DNA from: Stenotrophomonas maltophilia
GTDB lineage: Bacteria; Pseudomonadota; Gammaproteobacteria; Xanthomonadales; Xanthomonadaceae
DNA length: 64,000 bases
Direction: 5' to 3'
Assembly (NCBI GenBank): GCA_002364755.1
Contig: DEZI01000022.1
Span: 1-64,000, forward strand
Part shown: one piece after another, positions 8,193 through 16,766 of the stretch
How positions within the stretch are numbered: position 1 is the stretch's first letter
How the letters are laid out: each line of letters opens with the position of its first letter
Program-made: the position numbers and the translations under genes
The notes under the pieces: model-generated
Database searches by the model: none
What the model saw: the letters and a program-made list of their open reading frames with translations, nothing else
What the model was told of the DNA's origin: nothing

Positions 8193-11100
8193 TCAGGCCT
8201 CGGCTTCTTCCGGTTCGTTGGCCTGCTGGCGGCTGCGCTCGGGCAGCTTCAGGCGCTTGCCTTCTTCGTCGTACTCGATGAGCAGCACGCCCGAGTCGTG
8301 GCGGCCGCTGATCTCGACGAAGCAGGCGCCGCCGATGAACGGCTCCAGCGTCATCACCGACTTCAACGGGGTGGCGACCACCATCTGGAAGCCGAAGTTG
8401 TCGAAGATGTTCATCGCCAGCGCAGTGAACTCGTTGTCGGCCTTGTCGAAGGCTTCGTCGAGCACGACGGCGGCATAGCTGGGCAGCTGGCTGTCGGCGC
8501 CGCCGAGCTGGTAGCGCAGTGCTGCGGCCAGGCAGGTGGTAGCCAGCTTCTGCCGCTGGCCACCGGACTTGCCGGCGCCGCTGCGGTAGATCTCGACCTG
8601 CTGGCGCGTTTCCGCGTCCAGCTCCACGCCGATGAACTCGACGTGCATGCGCACGTCCAGCACCAGTTCGCGCCAGCGCTTGTCCTCGCCTTCCTGCGAA
8701 CCGAGGCGGTTGACCAGCTGGCGCAGCACGGTGAACTGCGATTCGGCCAGCTCGCGCTGTTCGGTCTGCTGCTGCGACAACACCTCGCGCAGCTGCAGGT
8801 GGAACTCACCCACTTCCGGCAGGCGGCGGTCGCTCAGCTCGATTGTCAGCAGGGTGCCGCGGTTGAACGGTACCTGTTCCAGGCTGGCGTTGACCTCGTC
8901 CAGGCGCTGGCCGATCGACTTGCGGGCCTCGGCGCTGTGGCGCTGCAGGGCCAGCAGGTTGTTCTTGCTCTGGTTCTGCAGCAGGTCGAAGAAGCGCTCT
9001 TCATGCTGCGGCAGGCCGTCGCGTTCCAGGCGTTCCAGGCGGGCGAGGAAATCCTCGGCCGAAGCCACCGACACGGTGAAGTCGCCCGATTCTTCCGGCC
9101 ACTGCTGGATGAAGCGGCGGAAGCAGCCCAGCAGCAGGTTCTCGATGCGGTTGACGTCCTGCTGCGAGGACGACAGCTGTTCATTCAGCGCGTTGCTGAC
9201 CTGGCGCATGTGCGCTTCCAGCGTTTCCAGGCTGAGCGGACCCTGCTCCTGCAGGCGCTCGGCCAGGCCGGCTTCCTGGTCCTCAGCCAGCGCCGGCAGC
9301 ACCAGGGCGCGGCTCTGCTGGCGGGCACGGTCCAGGCGGTCGCGTTCGCGCACCAGCTGGCCGCGCTCGACGCGGGTGTCTTCATAGGTACGGCGGGCCT
9401 GCTCGATATCGGCGCGCACGGCGTCGATCTGCTTGGCCAGGCGGGCGAGGTCGGCGTTGCCTTCGCGCAGGTCGCGCAGGGTGGCTTCGATATCGGCCAG
9501 GCGCTGCTGCGGCGCGGCCACGTCGATCTCGTTCCACTGGATGCCGATCAGCTCATGGCAGGCCAGGCGGCGTTCGTTGTCGCGGTCACGCTGGCCGCGC
9601 AGGCTGGCGATATCGGTATCGCAGCTGGCGATGCGCTTGGCCAGTTCCTGCGCTTCGCGCTCGAACACGACCAGCTTGTCGCGGTTGTTGAAGCCGAGGA
9701 TCCAGCGGCGGCGGTCGTTCACCGCGCTGCGGTCATCCTTCTCGAAGCGGTCGCCCGGATGCTTGACCTGGCCTTCGCGGGTGATACCGCGGTCGACGTT
9801 GCGCAGCTGCTTGGCATCGACGCATTCGTAATCGAAGCGCTTGCCCAGCTCGCGGCGCAGCCAGCCCTCGAAGGCGTGGTCGCGCAGTTCCAGTTTGTGC
9901 AGCAGCGAACGCGCGGACGGTTCGCGGGCGAACGCATCGTCGTTGCGACGCACGCGGTAGTAGGTGAAACGCATGCCGAGGTGGGTGCGGTTCACCCAGT
10001 CGGCTACCTCGTTGTAGTGCTTGTCGTCCACCAGCAGCGACTGCGCGAATCCGCCCAGCACGCGCTCGATGGCGCCCTGCCAGTTCTGCTCCTCGGTGCG
10101 GACCTGGATCAGTTCGCCGACGAAGGGCAGCGAGGCTTCGGAAATGCCGGTTTCCTCGGCCAGGCGTGCGCGCAGCTTCTGCATCGGTGCGGGAATGCTG
10201 GACGGCGTGCGCTGCATCGCTTCCAGTTCGCCACGCACTTCGCCGAAGCGACGTTCATCATCGCGCTTGCCGCCCAGCCGTTCGCTGATCGCATCGTCCA
10301 GCGCCGCCGAAGCTCGCTGGCGGTCCTGCAGTTCGTTCTGCGCGCGTTCGACCAGTTCGGAGAACCCGTGCGCGTCTTCCGGCAGCTCGGCCTGCAGGTG
10401 GCGCGCGGCCTCGCGCGCCTGCGCCTGCTTGGCCAGGCGACGGTCGCGCTCGGCTTCGGCGCGGCCCTGTTCGCGTTCCAGTTCCTCGATGCGCTCACCG
10501 CCCTGCTGGCGGCGCTGCAGTTCCAGCTCGGCCAGGCGTTCGGTGTGGTTGTCCAGCGCCGCACGGCGCTGGGCTTCTTCGCCGAGCAGGCCGCGGTCGC
10601 GCACGTCCATCTCGCGCAGGCGCGCTTCGATCAGCAGCTGGCGGCGGCTTTCGCGGAAGCTGTCGATGCCCAGCTTCAGGGTCTCGTCATCGCCGCGCTG
10701 GCGATGCATGTGCTTCAGTTCGGTGTAGTGCCCGCGCGCCGGCAGCAGGGTTTCCACCTGGCGGCGGGCGGTGACCACGGCCTGGTGCGCACCGTCGAGT
10801 TCGGCGAAATCACTGACCAGGCGCTCGGCGGCATCGAAGGTGCGCGGTGTGTCCAGCATGAAGTCGCGCAGGAAGACGTTGAGGTCGCCCAGGTTCTTCG
10901 CCGACTGCGTCTTGTGCAGCAGGCGCAGCGCCATCTCGTTGTCGATGCCCAGCAGGTGCCGGAAGCGCTCGGCGTAGCCGGAGAACGTATCGAAGTGGTG
11001 GATGTCGGCCAGCTTCTGCTTCAGCTTGCGCAGGTCCAGGTCGAAGCCGCCGAGGTCCTTGGCGATGTCGAACGGGCGCTCGGCGATCATGTAGTGCTTG

Positions 11101-11573
11101 CGCACGTCGCCGGCCGAGGTGCCGTTGCCGGAGATCCACAGCAGGCGTACCAGGCACACCACGCGACCATCGCCGGCGCGGTATTCCAGCACCAAGGCGG
11201 TCCAGGTCGCGCCCTTGCGCAGGTACTGGGTGGCGATCTCGCCGGTGCCGCTGTCCTGCTGGTCGGCCCACGCGCCACGCACGTAGGAGACCAGGTTGCG
11301 GTCGCGGCCACTGCGCTCGGCTTCACGCGCGGCGGCGTTGAAGTCGACGATGGCCGGCGGCGTCAGCAGCGCGGACATCGCATCGAGCAGGGTCGACTTA
11401 CCCGAGCCGGAACGACCGACGAACAGGAAGCCGCGCTCGGCGATCGGCACTTCGGTCAGGCCGTTGAAGGTGCCCCAGTTGTGCACCTGCAGGCGGCGCA
11501 TGCGGAACTGCTGCAGGCGCGGGTCCGGCAGGCCTTCATTGAACAGGGCGGGAGTGTGCTTGGAAATGGCCAT
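8193..11573 (-). CDS. jetC: Wadjet-type SMC-like ATPase JetC (SbcC/MukB-like)
   Basis: A 1126-residue SMC-like ATPase. The head has Walker A GRSGSGKST (residues 53-61) and, near the C-terminus, the ABC signature region SGAGKSGGQRQKLA followed by Walker B AAVVLDEAFDKAD. Between them run long charged coiled coils (for example RIEELEREQGRAEAERDRR) around a central hinge-like part. This is the COG4913 type found as JetC in type I Wadjet anti-plasmid systems and related to MukB and MksB. It starts 16 bases after jetB in the order jetA-jetB-jetC. In complete Wadjet systems JetABC extrudes DNA loops and JetD cuts small circular plasmids, but no jetD follows here. Confidence 0.85.
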   Translation of the reverse strand: MAISKHTPALFNEGLPDPRLQQFRMRRLQVHNWGTFNGLTEVPIAERGFLFVGRSGSGKSTLLDAMSALLTPPAIVDFNAAAREAERSGRDRNLVSYVRGAWADQQDSGTGEIATQYLRKGATWTALVLEYRAGDGRVVCLVRLLWISGNGTSAGDVRKHYMIAERPFDIAKDLGGFDLDLRKLKQKLADIHHFDTFSGYAERFRHLLGIDNEMALRLLHKTQSAKNLGDLNVFLRDFMLDTPRTFDAAERLVSDFAELDGAHQAVVTARRQVETLLPARGHYTELKHMHRQRGDDETLKLGIDSFRESRRQLLIEARLREMDVRDRGLLGEEAQRRAALDNHTERLAELELQRRQQGGERIEELEREQGRAEAERDRRLAKQAQAREAARHLQAELPEDAHGFSELVERAQNELQDRQRASAALDDAISERLGGKRDDERRFGEVRGELEAMQRTPSSIPAPMQKLRARLAEETGISEASLPFVGELIQVRTEEQNWQGAIERVLGGFAQSLLVDDKHYNEVADWVNRTHLGMRFTYYRVRRNDDAFAREPSARSLLHKLELRDHAFEGWLRRELGKRFDYECVDAKQLRNVDRGITREGQVKHPGDRFEKDDRSAVNDRRRWILGFNNRDKLVVFEREAQELAKRIASCDTDIASLRGQRDRDNERRLACHELIGIQWNEIDVAAPQQRLADIEATLRDLREGNADLARLAKQIDAVRADIEQARRTYEDTRVERGQLVRERDRLDRARQQSRALVLPALAEDQEAGLAERLQEQGPLSLETLEAHMRQVSNALNEQLSSSQQDVNRIENLLLGCFRRFIQQWPEESGDFTVSVASAEDFLARLERLERDGLPQHEERFFDLLQNQSKNNLLALQRHSAEARKSIGQRLDEVNASLEQVPFNRGTLLTIELSDRRLPEVGEFHLQLREVLSQQQTEQRELAESQFTVLRQLVNRLGSQEGEDKRWRELVLDVRMHVEFIGVELDAETRQQVEIYRSGAGKSGGQRQKLATTCLAAALRYQLGGADSQLPSYAAVVLDEAFDKADNEFTALAMNIFDNFGFQMVVATPLKSVMTLEPFIGGACFVEISGRHDSGVLLIEYDEEGKRLKLPERSRQQANEPEEAEA

Positions 11574-11589
11574 GCGGTGCTCGGGTCTC

Positions 11590-12291
11590 TCAGGCTTCTG
11601 CAGCCGGGGTTTCGCGCAGCTGGCGGTACACCGCCGAAAGCTGGGACACGTCTTCGGCGGAGAACATCAGCTTCAGCGCCGGCGAGACTTCGTGGCGGTC
11701 TTCCTGGCCGCCGAGGCGGGTCAGGATGTGGTTGTCCTTCATCTTCTGCACGGCCGAGGCAACGCGGCGGTTGAAGCCGGCGCGGTCGGTGGACAGGTTC
11801 TTCTCGTAGATGGCCAGCGCTTCGGCCATCTCGGCATCGGCGACGACAGCGCGGTTGCCGCGCGCATCGGCCTCGGCCAGCTGCTGGCGCAGGTACAGCA
11901 GCAGCACCGAATCGATGAAGGTCAGCGGCGAGGTACGCAGCAGCACCGGCGCATCGACGTCTTCGGTGTCGGCCTGGCGGGTGAAGGCCACGCCGCTGTC
12001 ACGGTCCAGCACCAGTTCCAGGAACAGGTCGGCCAGCGACGAGCGGATTGCGGCTTCGCTGCGGATCAGCGCCGGCCACAGCTTGGCGTGGCGCAGCTGG
12101 TCGATGCTGGGGCCGATCAGCAGCTGGCACAGCGCGCGGCGCGCATCCAGCGGCAGGCGGCCGGTATCGCCCATGTAATAGACGTCGTTGCCACGGCGCG
12201 GCTGTGCGGCAACCGGTGCCGGTTCGGCCTCGTAGGCGTCTTCGACCAGGTCGGGTGCCGCTGCTTCGATGGGATCTTCATGCCAGCTCAT
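11590..12291 (-). CDS. jetB: JetB/MksE-like kleisin-associated protein (DUF4194)
   Basis: A 233-residue protein with a DUF4194-type core (LPLDARRALCQLLIGPSIDQ, FTRQADTEDVDAPVLLR, FIDSVLLLYLRQQLAEAD). In Wadjet and Mks complexes this winged-helix subunit (JetB/MksE, analogous to MukE) binds the kleisin and the SMC head. The N-terminal ~35 residues are acidic and rich in Ala and Pro. The ATG at 12291 overlaps the end of jetA by 14 bases, and jetC begins 16 bases after the stop, so the three genes are one translationally coupled operon. Confidence 0.83.
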   Translation of the reverse strand: MSWHEDPIEAAAPDLVEDAYEAEPAPVAAQPRRGNDVYYMGDTGRLPLDARRALCQLLIGPSIDQLRHAKLWPALIRSEAAIRSSLADLFLELVLDRDSGVAFTRQADTEDVDAPVLLRTSPLTFIDSVLLLYLRQQLAEADARGNRAVVADAEMAEALAIYEKNLSTDRAGFNRRVASAVQKMKDNHILTRLGGQEDRHEVSPALKLMFSAEDVSQLSAVYRQLRETPAAEA

Positions 12292-13747
12292 GGCGTCTCT
12301 CCTGGGTGAACCAAACCAGCGGAATACGTGCGCGGCGCACCTGGCCGTCGCCGCCGCGCCATTGCGCAAGCTCCTGCTCGCCGGCAACCACGTTGCCGAA
12401 GCGCGTGCCCAGCGACAGGTAGCCGATGACGCTGCCCAGGCCCTGCGGCGCTTCGCGCTGTGCCAGGGCTTCGGCGATGCTCAGGCGTGGCTGCGCATCC
12501 AGCAGCTCGTGCAGGTCGCGGCGCAGGGTACGGAAGTCGATTTCCGACGAGGCCACCAGGTCGCCCACGCTTTCCAGGCTGATGGCGGCCGCATCGTTGT
12601 ATTCGACGTTGCCATCGACCTGGGCGCTGCGCGGGTCGTGCAGCTTCCACTGCGACCACGAACGCAGGCGGCTGGTGGTCAGCTGCAGATCGCGGCCGAT
12701 GCTGCGCTGGGCGGGGAAATCATCGCGCAGGGCCAGTGCTTCGGACTGCGCCTGCTTCAGCAGCTGGTTGAGGCGGCGCTGTTCCAGGTAGCCACGGCTC
12801 TGCACGAAGCCGCGCAGGCTGCGCGCGAAGTTCTGCAGTACGTCGTGCACCTGGCCGCCGCGTTCCAGCATGGTGCTGGTGAAGCCGCGCAGGAAATTGC
12901 GTTCGTTGCGGTCCAGGCGACGGGCGAAGCCGCGCGCGAGCACGGCCTCCAGCGCGGCGTCGAGCTGGGCGCTCTGTTCGGCATCGTTGAGCAGGCGCCA
13001 GAACGCCTGGAAGCTGCGGCCGGCATCGCTTTCGCCGATGACGTCGACGCCTTCGAACAACTGCGACAGCACGTCGCCGCGCTCGCCTTCGTCGTCGATG
13101 ATGCGTTCGCGGAAATCGCGGTTGAGCTGCTCGAAGTCATCGCGCACGCGGCGGAAGTCCTCGGTCAGTTCGTCGGCCAGGCCGATGATCTGGCGGGTGC
13201 GTTCCAGCGCGCGCTTGCCGTCGAGGGCGACCACGCGGCCAGCGCCGACGCGGGCGATCTCGGCATCGATGCGGTCGCGCTCGTCGTGCAGCGCGGACAG
13301 GCGCGCATCCGGATCGGCTTCGGTCTGCGCGGCCAGCGCGGAGAGCTGCTCGATGACCAGCGCCAGGCGGCTTTCGGTAGCGGCCACGCGGGCCTGCTCC
13401 AGGCTGTCAGCGAAACGGATCGCCTGCAGCGCCTGGGTCGACAGCTCGTACTGCTCCTGGTCGGCGCCTTCGGGCAGGCGGCGTTCCAGCCAACCCTGGG
13501 CCAGCCAGTGGGCGATGTAGGCCTGGGCGGTACGTGGCAGCTCACGCGACAGTTCGTCGCCGGCCAGCTGATCCAGCGCGCGTTGCAGGCGCTCGTTCAG
13601 TACCGAGGACGGCAGCGTGCGCTCGCCCTCCATCAGCAGGCCCTGCAGCAGGCCGATGATTTCCGGGGCGTGGTCGGCGGCAAGCAGCTTCCACTGGGGC
13701 TGTTCGCGCAGATGGCGGTAACGGGCAATACGTTCGCGGTGCTTCAT
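12278..13747 (-). CDS. jetA: JetA/MksF-like kleisin subunit (DUF3375)
   Basis: A 489-residue protein of the DUF3375 family, the JetA kleisin of type I Wadjet systems (analogous to MukF/MksF). It has an N-terminal winged-helix-like part (WKLLAADHAPEIIGLLQGLL), a charged coiled-coil middle (LSALHDERDRIDAEIARVG) and a C-terminal domain ending in VRRARIPLVWFTQERRHELA. It is the first gene of jetA-jetB-jetC. The kleisin should bridge the JetC heads. Without JetD the set may act as a housekeeping condensin-like (Mks-type) complex rather than as plasmid defence. Confidence 0.83.
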   Translation of the reverse strand: MKHRERIARYRHLREQPQWKLLAADHAPEIIGLLQGLLMEGERTLPSSVLNERLQRALDQLAGDELSRELPRTAQAYIAHWLAQGWLERRLPEGADQEQYELSTQALQAIRFADSLEQARVAATESRLALVIEQLSALAAQTEADPDARLSALHDERDRIDAEIARVGAGRVVALDGKRALERTRQIIGLADELTEDFRRVRDDFEQLNRDFRERIIDDEGERGDVLSQLFEGVDVIGESDAGRSFQAFWRLLNDAEQSAQLDAALEAVLARGFARRLDRNERNFLRGFTSTMLERGGQVHDVLQNFARSLRGFVQSRGYLEQRRLNQLLKQAQSEALALRDDFPAQRSIGRDLQLTTSRLRSWSQWKLHDPRSAQVDGNVEYNDAAAISLESVGDLVASSEIDFRTLRRDLHELLDAQPRLSIAEALAQREAPQGLGSVIGYLSLGTRFGNVVAGEQELAQWRGGDGQVRRARIPLVWFTQERRHELA

Positions 13748-13859
13748 GCAGCGAAAGGATTCATGGACGCAGAAGGCTGCGGGCAGCCATGCACGGCCGC
13801 CGCGGGGGCAGCCGTGGACGTGCCGGCCACGCGGAGCCGGCGCGGTGCGGGCAAGCGGC

Positions 13860-14471
13860 TCAGCGCCTGCCGCCCACTTCGATGAAGCGCAGGAACTCGG
13901 CGCGGGTACGCGCGTCGTCGCGGAAGCTGCCCAGCATCTTGGAGGTGACCATGCTGACGCCGCGCTTGTGGATGCCGCGGGTGGTCATGCATTCGTGGGC
14001 GCCTTCGACGACCACGCCGACGCCGATCGGCTGCAGCACATCCTGGATGCACTGGGCGATCTGCGCGGTCATCTTTTCCTGCACCTGGAAGCGGCGGGCG
14101 TAGGCTTCGACGACGCGGGCCAGCTTGCTGATACCCACCACCTTGCCGGCCGGCAGGTAGCCGACGTGCACGCGGCCGATGATCGGCGCCATGTGGTGTT
14201 CGCAGTGGCTTTCGTACTCGATGTCGCGCAGGACGATCAGTTCGTCGTAGCCGGCCACTTCCTCGAAGGTCCGCTCCATGTAGGCGCGCGGGTCGTCGCG
14301 GTAGCCGCTGAACCAGTCGCCATAGGCTTCGGCGACACGGCGCGGGGTATCCAGCAGGCCCTCACGGGACGGGTCCTCGCCGGCCCAGCGCAGCAGGGTG
14401 CGCACCGCATCCTCGGCCTGGTCCTGGGTCACATCGCTCTGCGGGGCGGCCTTTTCGTTGTTCTTGCTCAT
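13860..14471 (-). CDS. folE: GTP cyclohydrolase I (FolE, type IA)
   Basis: Zinc enzyme that converts GTP to 7,8-dihydroneopterin triphosphate, the first step to tetrahydrofolate. The 203-residue protein has the hallmark ESHCEHHMAPIIGRVHVGYL with zinc ligands Cys and His, then GISKLARVVEAYARRFQVQE and a second zinc Cys in HECMTTRGIHK. The ATG at 14471 (MSKNNEKAAPQ) is chosen; an upstream extension runs into intergenic sequence. It lies about 110 bases downstream of jetA's start, on the same strand, but with its own upstream region. Confidence 0.95.
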   Translation of the reverse strand: MSKNNEKAAPQSDVTQDQAEDAVRTLLRWAGEDPSREGLLDTPRRVAEAYGDWFSGYRDDPRAYMERTFEEVAGYDELIVLRDIEYESHCEHHMAPIIGRVHVGYLPAGKVVGISKLARVVEAYARRFQVQEKMTAQIAQCIQDVLQPIGVGVVVEGAHECMTTRGIHKRGVSMVTSKMLGSFRDDARTRAEFLRFIEVGGRR

Positions 14472-14581
14472 TGCGTACAGCGTCCCGAACGGGGGGCGAG
14501 CATCGTACCCGACCGGGGGGTGGGTCGTCCTGTGGGGACGGTTCATCGGGGGTGCTTCCGGCGCGTTGTTGCTATCGGTCT

Positions 14582-14687
14582 GGAGGGGGAGAGGGGGCTG
14601 CGCAGGACACGCCGTAAACCCGTCCTTGGGGGCTCGATGGCGCCATTCATGGCGCCAACGGTCCTGCGCAGCCCCCTCTCCCCCTCC
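14582..14687 (+). repeat. Nested palindromic element, copy a
   Basis: Perfect 27-base inverted arms at 14582-14608 and 14661-14687. Inside lie the core ACGCCGTAAACCCGTC followed by TTGGGGGCTCG, then a second hairpin TGGCGCCAT/ATGGCGCCA. The same core occurs at 14868-14971, 37670-37771 and 37907-38014, each with different arms that still pair. It is not coding. Confidence 0.8.
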
Positions 14688-14867
14688 CGGACAGTTCCCT
14701 GGCGCGCGGCGAGACCGCCCGAAAGCGGGGGCAAAAGCGGGGGGTCATGGTTCCGGAAGCACCGCGCGCCGCTGCCGGGGTGGGTGCGGACCGTTGGTCC
14801 GCACCGCTTCGGCTCCTGCCCTTGCCTTTAAAGAGCCAACCCTCCGCGCCCACGGAGTGATGGGAGG

Positions 14868-14971
14868 GCTGCGGGGGCCGGGCGGGGCAGGACCGTCCGC
14901 AGCATGGATGCCGCGGCCGAGCCCCCAGGGACGGGTTTACGGCGTGTCCTGCCCCGTCCGGCCCCCGCAGC
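14868..14971 (-). repeat. Nested palindromic element, copy b (inverted)
   Basis: 26-base inverted arms at 14868-14893 and 14946-14971 with one mismatch. Read on the minus strand the interior contains ACGCCGTAAACCCGTC and CTGGGGGCTCG, then an inner hairpin around CGGCATCCATGCTG. It faces copy a with about 180 bases between them. Confidence 0.8.
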
Positions 14972-15041
14972 CTACCGACAACCAGCAGGCGCAACGCTTT
15001 CCTCAGTACACCCCCCAATCAACCATTCAGCAAGAACTATT

Positions 15042-15070
15042 GATAGGAATGAAATTAGTAGTATCCTATC
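15042..15070. promoter_or_regulatory. Inverted repeat likely bound by the MarR regulator
   Basis: GATAGGA (15042-15048) and TCCTATC (15064-15070) form a perfect 7-base dyad with a 15-base gap, ending eight bases before the marR start in a locally AT-rich segment. Position and shape fit an autoregulatory MarR operator. Whether it also controls the pump genes is inference. Confidence 0.5.
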
Positions 15071-15078
15071 TATCTCTT

Positions 15079-15534
15079 ATGGACCGACCCCTCGACGATC
15101 GTACCCGGCTGCAGATGCAGCTCAGCTCCGGCCTGCTCTATGCAGGACGGCAGTGGCAGCGCCTGGCCGACAGCCGGCTTGGCAGCTACGGCATCTCCAC
15201 CGCCTGCACCATGCCCCTGCTGATGATCGGCCGCTCCGGCGGCGGTATCCGCCAGGTGGCACTGGCCCAGCAGCTGGGCATGGAAGGCCCGTCCCTGGTG
15301 CGCCTGCTGGACAAGCTGTGCGCCAGCGACCTGGTCCGCCGCGAAAGCGACGCCAGCGACCGCCGCGCCAACCTGCTGTGGCTGACCGACGAGGGACAGG
15401 CGCTGGTGCGCGAGCTGGAAGAACAGCTCATCGGCCTGCGCCAGGACGTGTTCGGCGAACTTTCCATGGATGAACTGCAGGCCGTGCTGAAGGCATGGCG
15501 CCTGCTGGCCGAGGCGGCCGACCGCATCACGTAA
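15079..15534 (+). CDS. MarR-family transcriptional regulator of the efflux operon
   Basis: A 151-residue winged-helix regulator. The recognition region is IRQVALAQQLGMEGPSLVRL followed by DKLCASDLVRRESDASDRRA, where the DxRxN pattern of the MarR wing is present (DRRANLLWLTDEG). MarR proteins are usually dimeric repressors released by small aromatic ligands. The ATG at 15079 is chosen over one at 15049 because it gives the normal family length. It sits 108 bases upstream of the DUF1656-HlyD-OMF-FUSC operon on the same strand, so it is the likely ligand-sensing regulator of that pump. Confidence 0.85.
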   Translation: MDRPLDDRTRLQMQLSSGLLYAGRQWQRLADSRLGSYGISTACTMPLLMIGRSGGGIRQVALAQQLGMEGPSLVRLLDKLCASDLVRRESDASDRRANLLWLTDEGQALVRELEEQLIGLRQDVFGELSMDELQAVLKAWRLLAEAADRIT

Positions 15535-15555
15535 GCGCGTTGTCCTTGAAACACC

Positions 15556-15585
15556 GCCGCTGCCGTGCAGGCGCCAGCGGCTTTT
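15556..15585 (+). terminator. Possible terminator or attenuator between marR and the pump genes
   Basis: GCCGCTG (15556-15562) pairs with CAGCGGC (15575-15581) and is followed by TTTT. The T-run is short, so partial termination is more plausible than complete; it may uncouple marR level from pump level. Confidence 0.35.
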
Positions 15586-15642
15586 GCCCGTTGCCGTTGT
15601 CCTGTGTGCTGCCCTCCCCTCCCCCATCTCGCCCCCCTACCG

Positions 15643-15852
15643 ATGCCCGGTGAATTCAGTCTCCACGGAGTGTTCGTCCCGACCCTGCTCGGGTTGATGT
15701 TGTTGGCCTACCTGGTCAACAGCGGCCTGCACGCGCTGCTGCAGCGTGCAGGTGCCTACCGCCATGTCTGGCATCCGGCGCTGTTCAACCTGGCGCTGTA
15801 CGGGATCGTGCTCGGCCTGCTGTTCCACCTCCTGCGTTGGATGCAATCGTGA
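15643..15852 (+). CDS. DUF1656 small membrane protein (AaeX-like)
   Basis: A 69-residue protein with two hydrophobic helices (VFVPTLLGLMLLAYLVNSGL and LFNLALYGIVLGLLFHLL). DUF1656 proteins such as AaeX are encoded directly before HlyD-type adaptors of aromatic-acid exporters; their role is unknown. The ATG at 15643 (MPGEFSLHG) gives the normal family length. Its TGA overlaps the GTG start of the next gene, indicating coupled translation. Confidence 0.8.
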   Translation: MPGEFSLHGVFVPTLLGLMLLAYLVNSGLHALLQRAGAYRHVWHPALFNLALYGIVLGLLFHLLRWMQS

Positions 15853-16766
15853 ACAAGATCGTGAAGAAGACCCTTCCCATACTGCTGACCAGCGCGGCGG
15901 TGATCGTGGCCCTGCTGGTCCTGCGCCAGCTGTGGGTCTATTACATGGATGAGCCGTGGACCCGCGATGCCCATGTCGGCGCCGACGTGGTGCAGGTGGC
16001 CCCCGATGTGTCCGGCCTGGTGGAATCGGTGAACGTGGCCGACAACCAGGCGGTGAAGAAGGGCGACGTACTGTTCGTGATCGACCGCGCCCGTTACCGC
16101 ATCGCGCTGGAGCAGGCCAAGGCCAGCCTGGCCGAGCGCCAGGCCTCGGTGACGCAGCTGCGCCGCGAGATCGGCCGCGACCGCAACCTGCAGGACCTGG
16201 TGGCCGCCGAGGACGCCGAAGTGCGCCGCGCCAAGCTGCAGGCCGCGCAGGCGTCGCTGGCCACCGCCCAGGCCGCGGTCGACCTGGCTGATCTGAACCT
16301 GGCACGCACTGAAGTGCACGCGCCGGCTGACGGCCGGGTCAACGACCGCACCATGCGCGTGGGCGACTACGTGGTGGCCGGCAAGCCGGTGCTGGCGCTG
16401 CTGGATACCGGCTCGTTCCGCATCGATGGCTACTTCGAGGAAACCCGCCTGCGCGGCGTGGCGCCCGGGCAGGCCGTGGACATCCGCCTGATGGGCGAAT
16501 CGACCGCGCTGCGCGGCCACGTCGAAAGCATCGCCGCCGGCATCGAGGACCGCTACCGCAGCAACGGCAGCACGCTGCTGCCGAACGTGACCCCGGCCTT
16601 CGACTGGGTGCGGCTGGCGCAGCGCATCCCGGTGCGCATCGCCATCGATGACGTACCCCGGGGCGTGGAACTGATCGCCGGCCGTACCGCCACGGTGACG
16701 GTCGAAACCAACAGCAGGAAGCACGCAGACAAGGCCGGCACCACGCCGACACAGGCGGGCCTGTGA
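15849..16766 (+). CDS. HlyD-type periplasmic adaptor of the efflux pump (AaeA/EmrA-like)
   Basis: A 305-residue membrane-fusion protein that links an inner-membrane pump to an outer-membrane channel. It has one N-terminal membrane helix (LPILLTSAAVIVALLVL), a biotinyl-lipoyl-like half (HVGADVVQVAPDVSGLVESV), an alpha-hairpin (ERQASVTQLRREIGRDRNLQ) and the second lipoyl/beta-barrel part (TEVHAPADGRVNDRTMRVGD). The GTG at 15849 is preferred because it overlaps the stop of the DUF1656 gene as GTGA; a TTG four codons upstream is possible. It overlaps the next gene by four bases. Confidence 0.88.
   Translation: MNKIVKKTLPILLTSAAVIVALLVLRQLWVYYMDEPWTRDAHVGADVVQVAPDVSGLVESVNVADNQAVKKGDVLFVIDRARYRIALEQAKASLAERQASVTQLRREIGRDRNLQDLVAAEDAEVRRAKLQAAQASLATAQAAVDLADLNLARTEVHAPADGRVNDRTMRVGDYVVAGKPVLALLDTGSFRIDGYFEETRLRGVAPGQAVDIRLMGESTALRGHVESIAAGIEDRYRSNGSTLLPNVTPAFDWVRLAQRIPVRIAIDDVPRGVELIAGRTATVTVETNSRKHADKAGTTPTQAGL

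Larger units (their letters stand above)
14472..15078. other. Long intergenic region with two nested palindromes and a MarR-type dyad
   Basis: There is no credible gene in these ~600 bases. Short frames here encode peptides such as HAVNPSLGARWRHPW that derive from the repeats. The region holds two opposed copies of a nested palindrome (14582-14687 and 14868-14971), a purine-rich GC segment between them, and a lower-GC stretch before the marR gene that contains an inverted repeat likely to be an operator. Confidence 0.7.

Noticed and set aside
8169..11774. A 1201-residue open frame on the plus strand opposite jetC
   Set aside because: It is a long antisense shadow typical of high-GC DNA. The minus strand has clear SMC motifs, while this frame is Gln/Ala/Val/Leu-rich without any domain.
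14647..15018. Short minus-strand frame with peptides like HAVNPSLGARPRHP
   Set aside because: The same peptide arises at 37742-38030 from the nested palindromes, so it is a by-product of repeat sequence and not a protein family.
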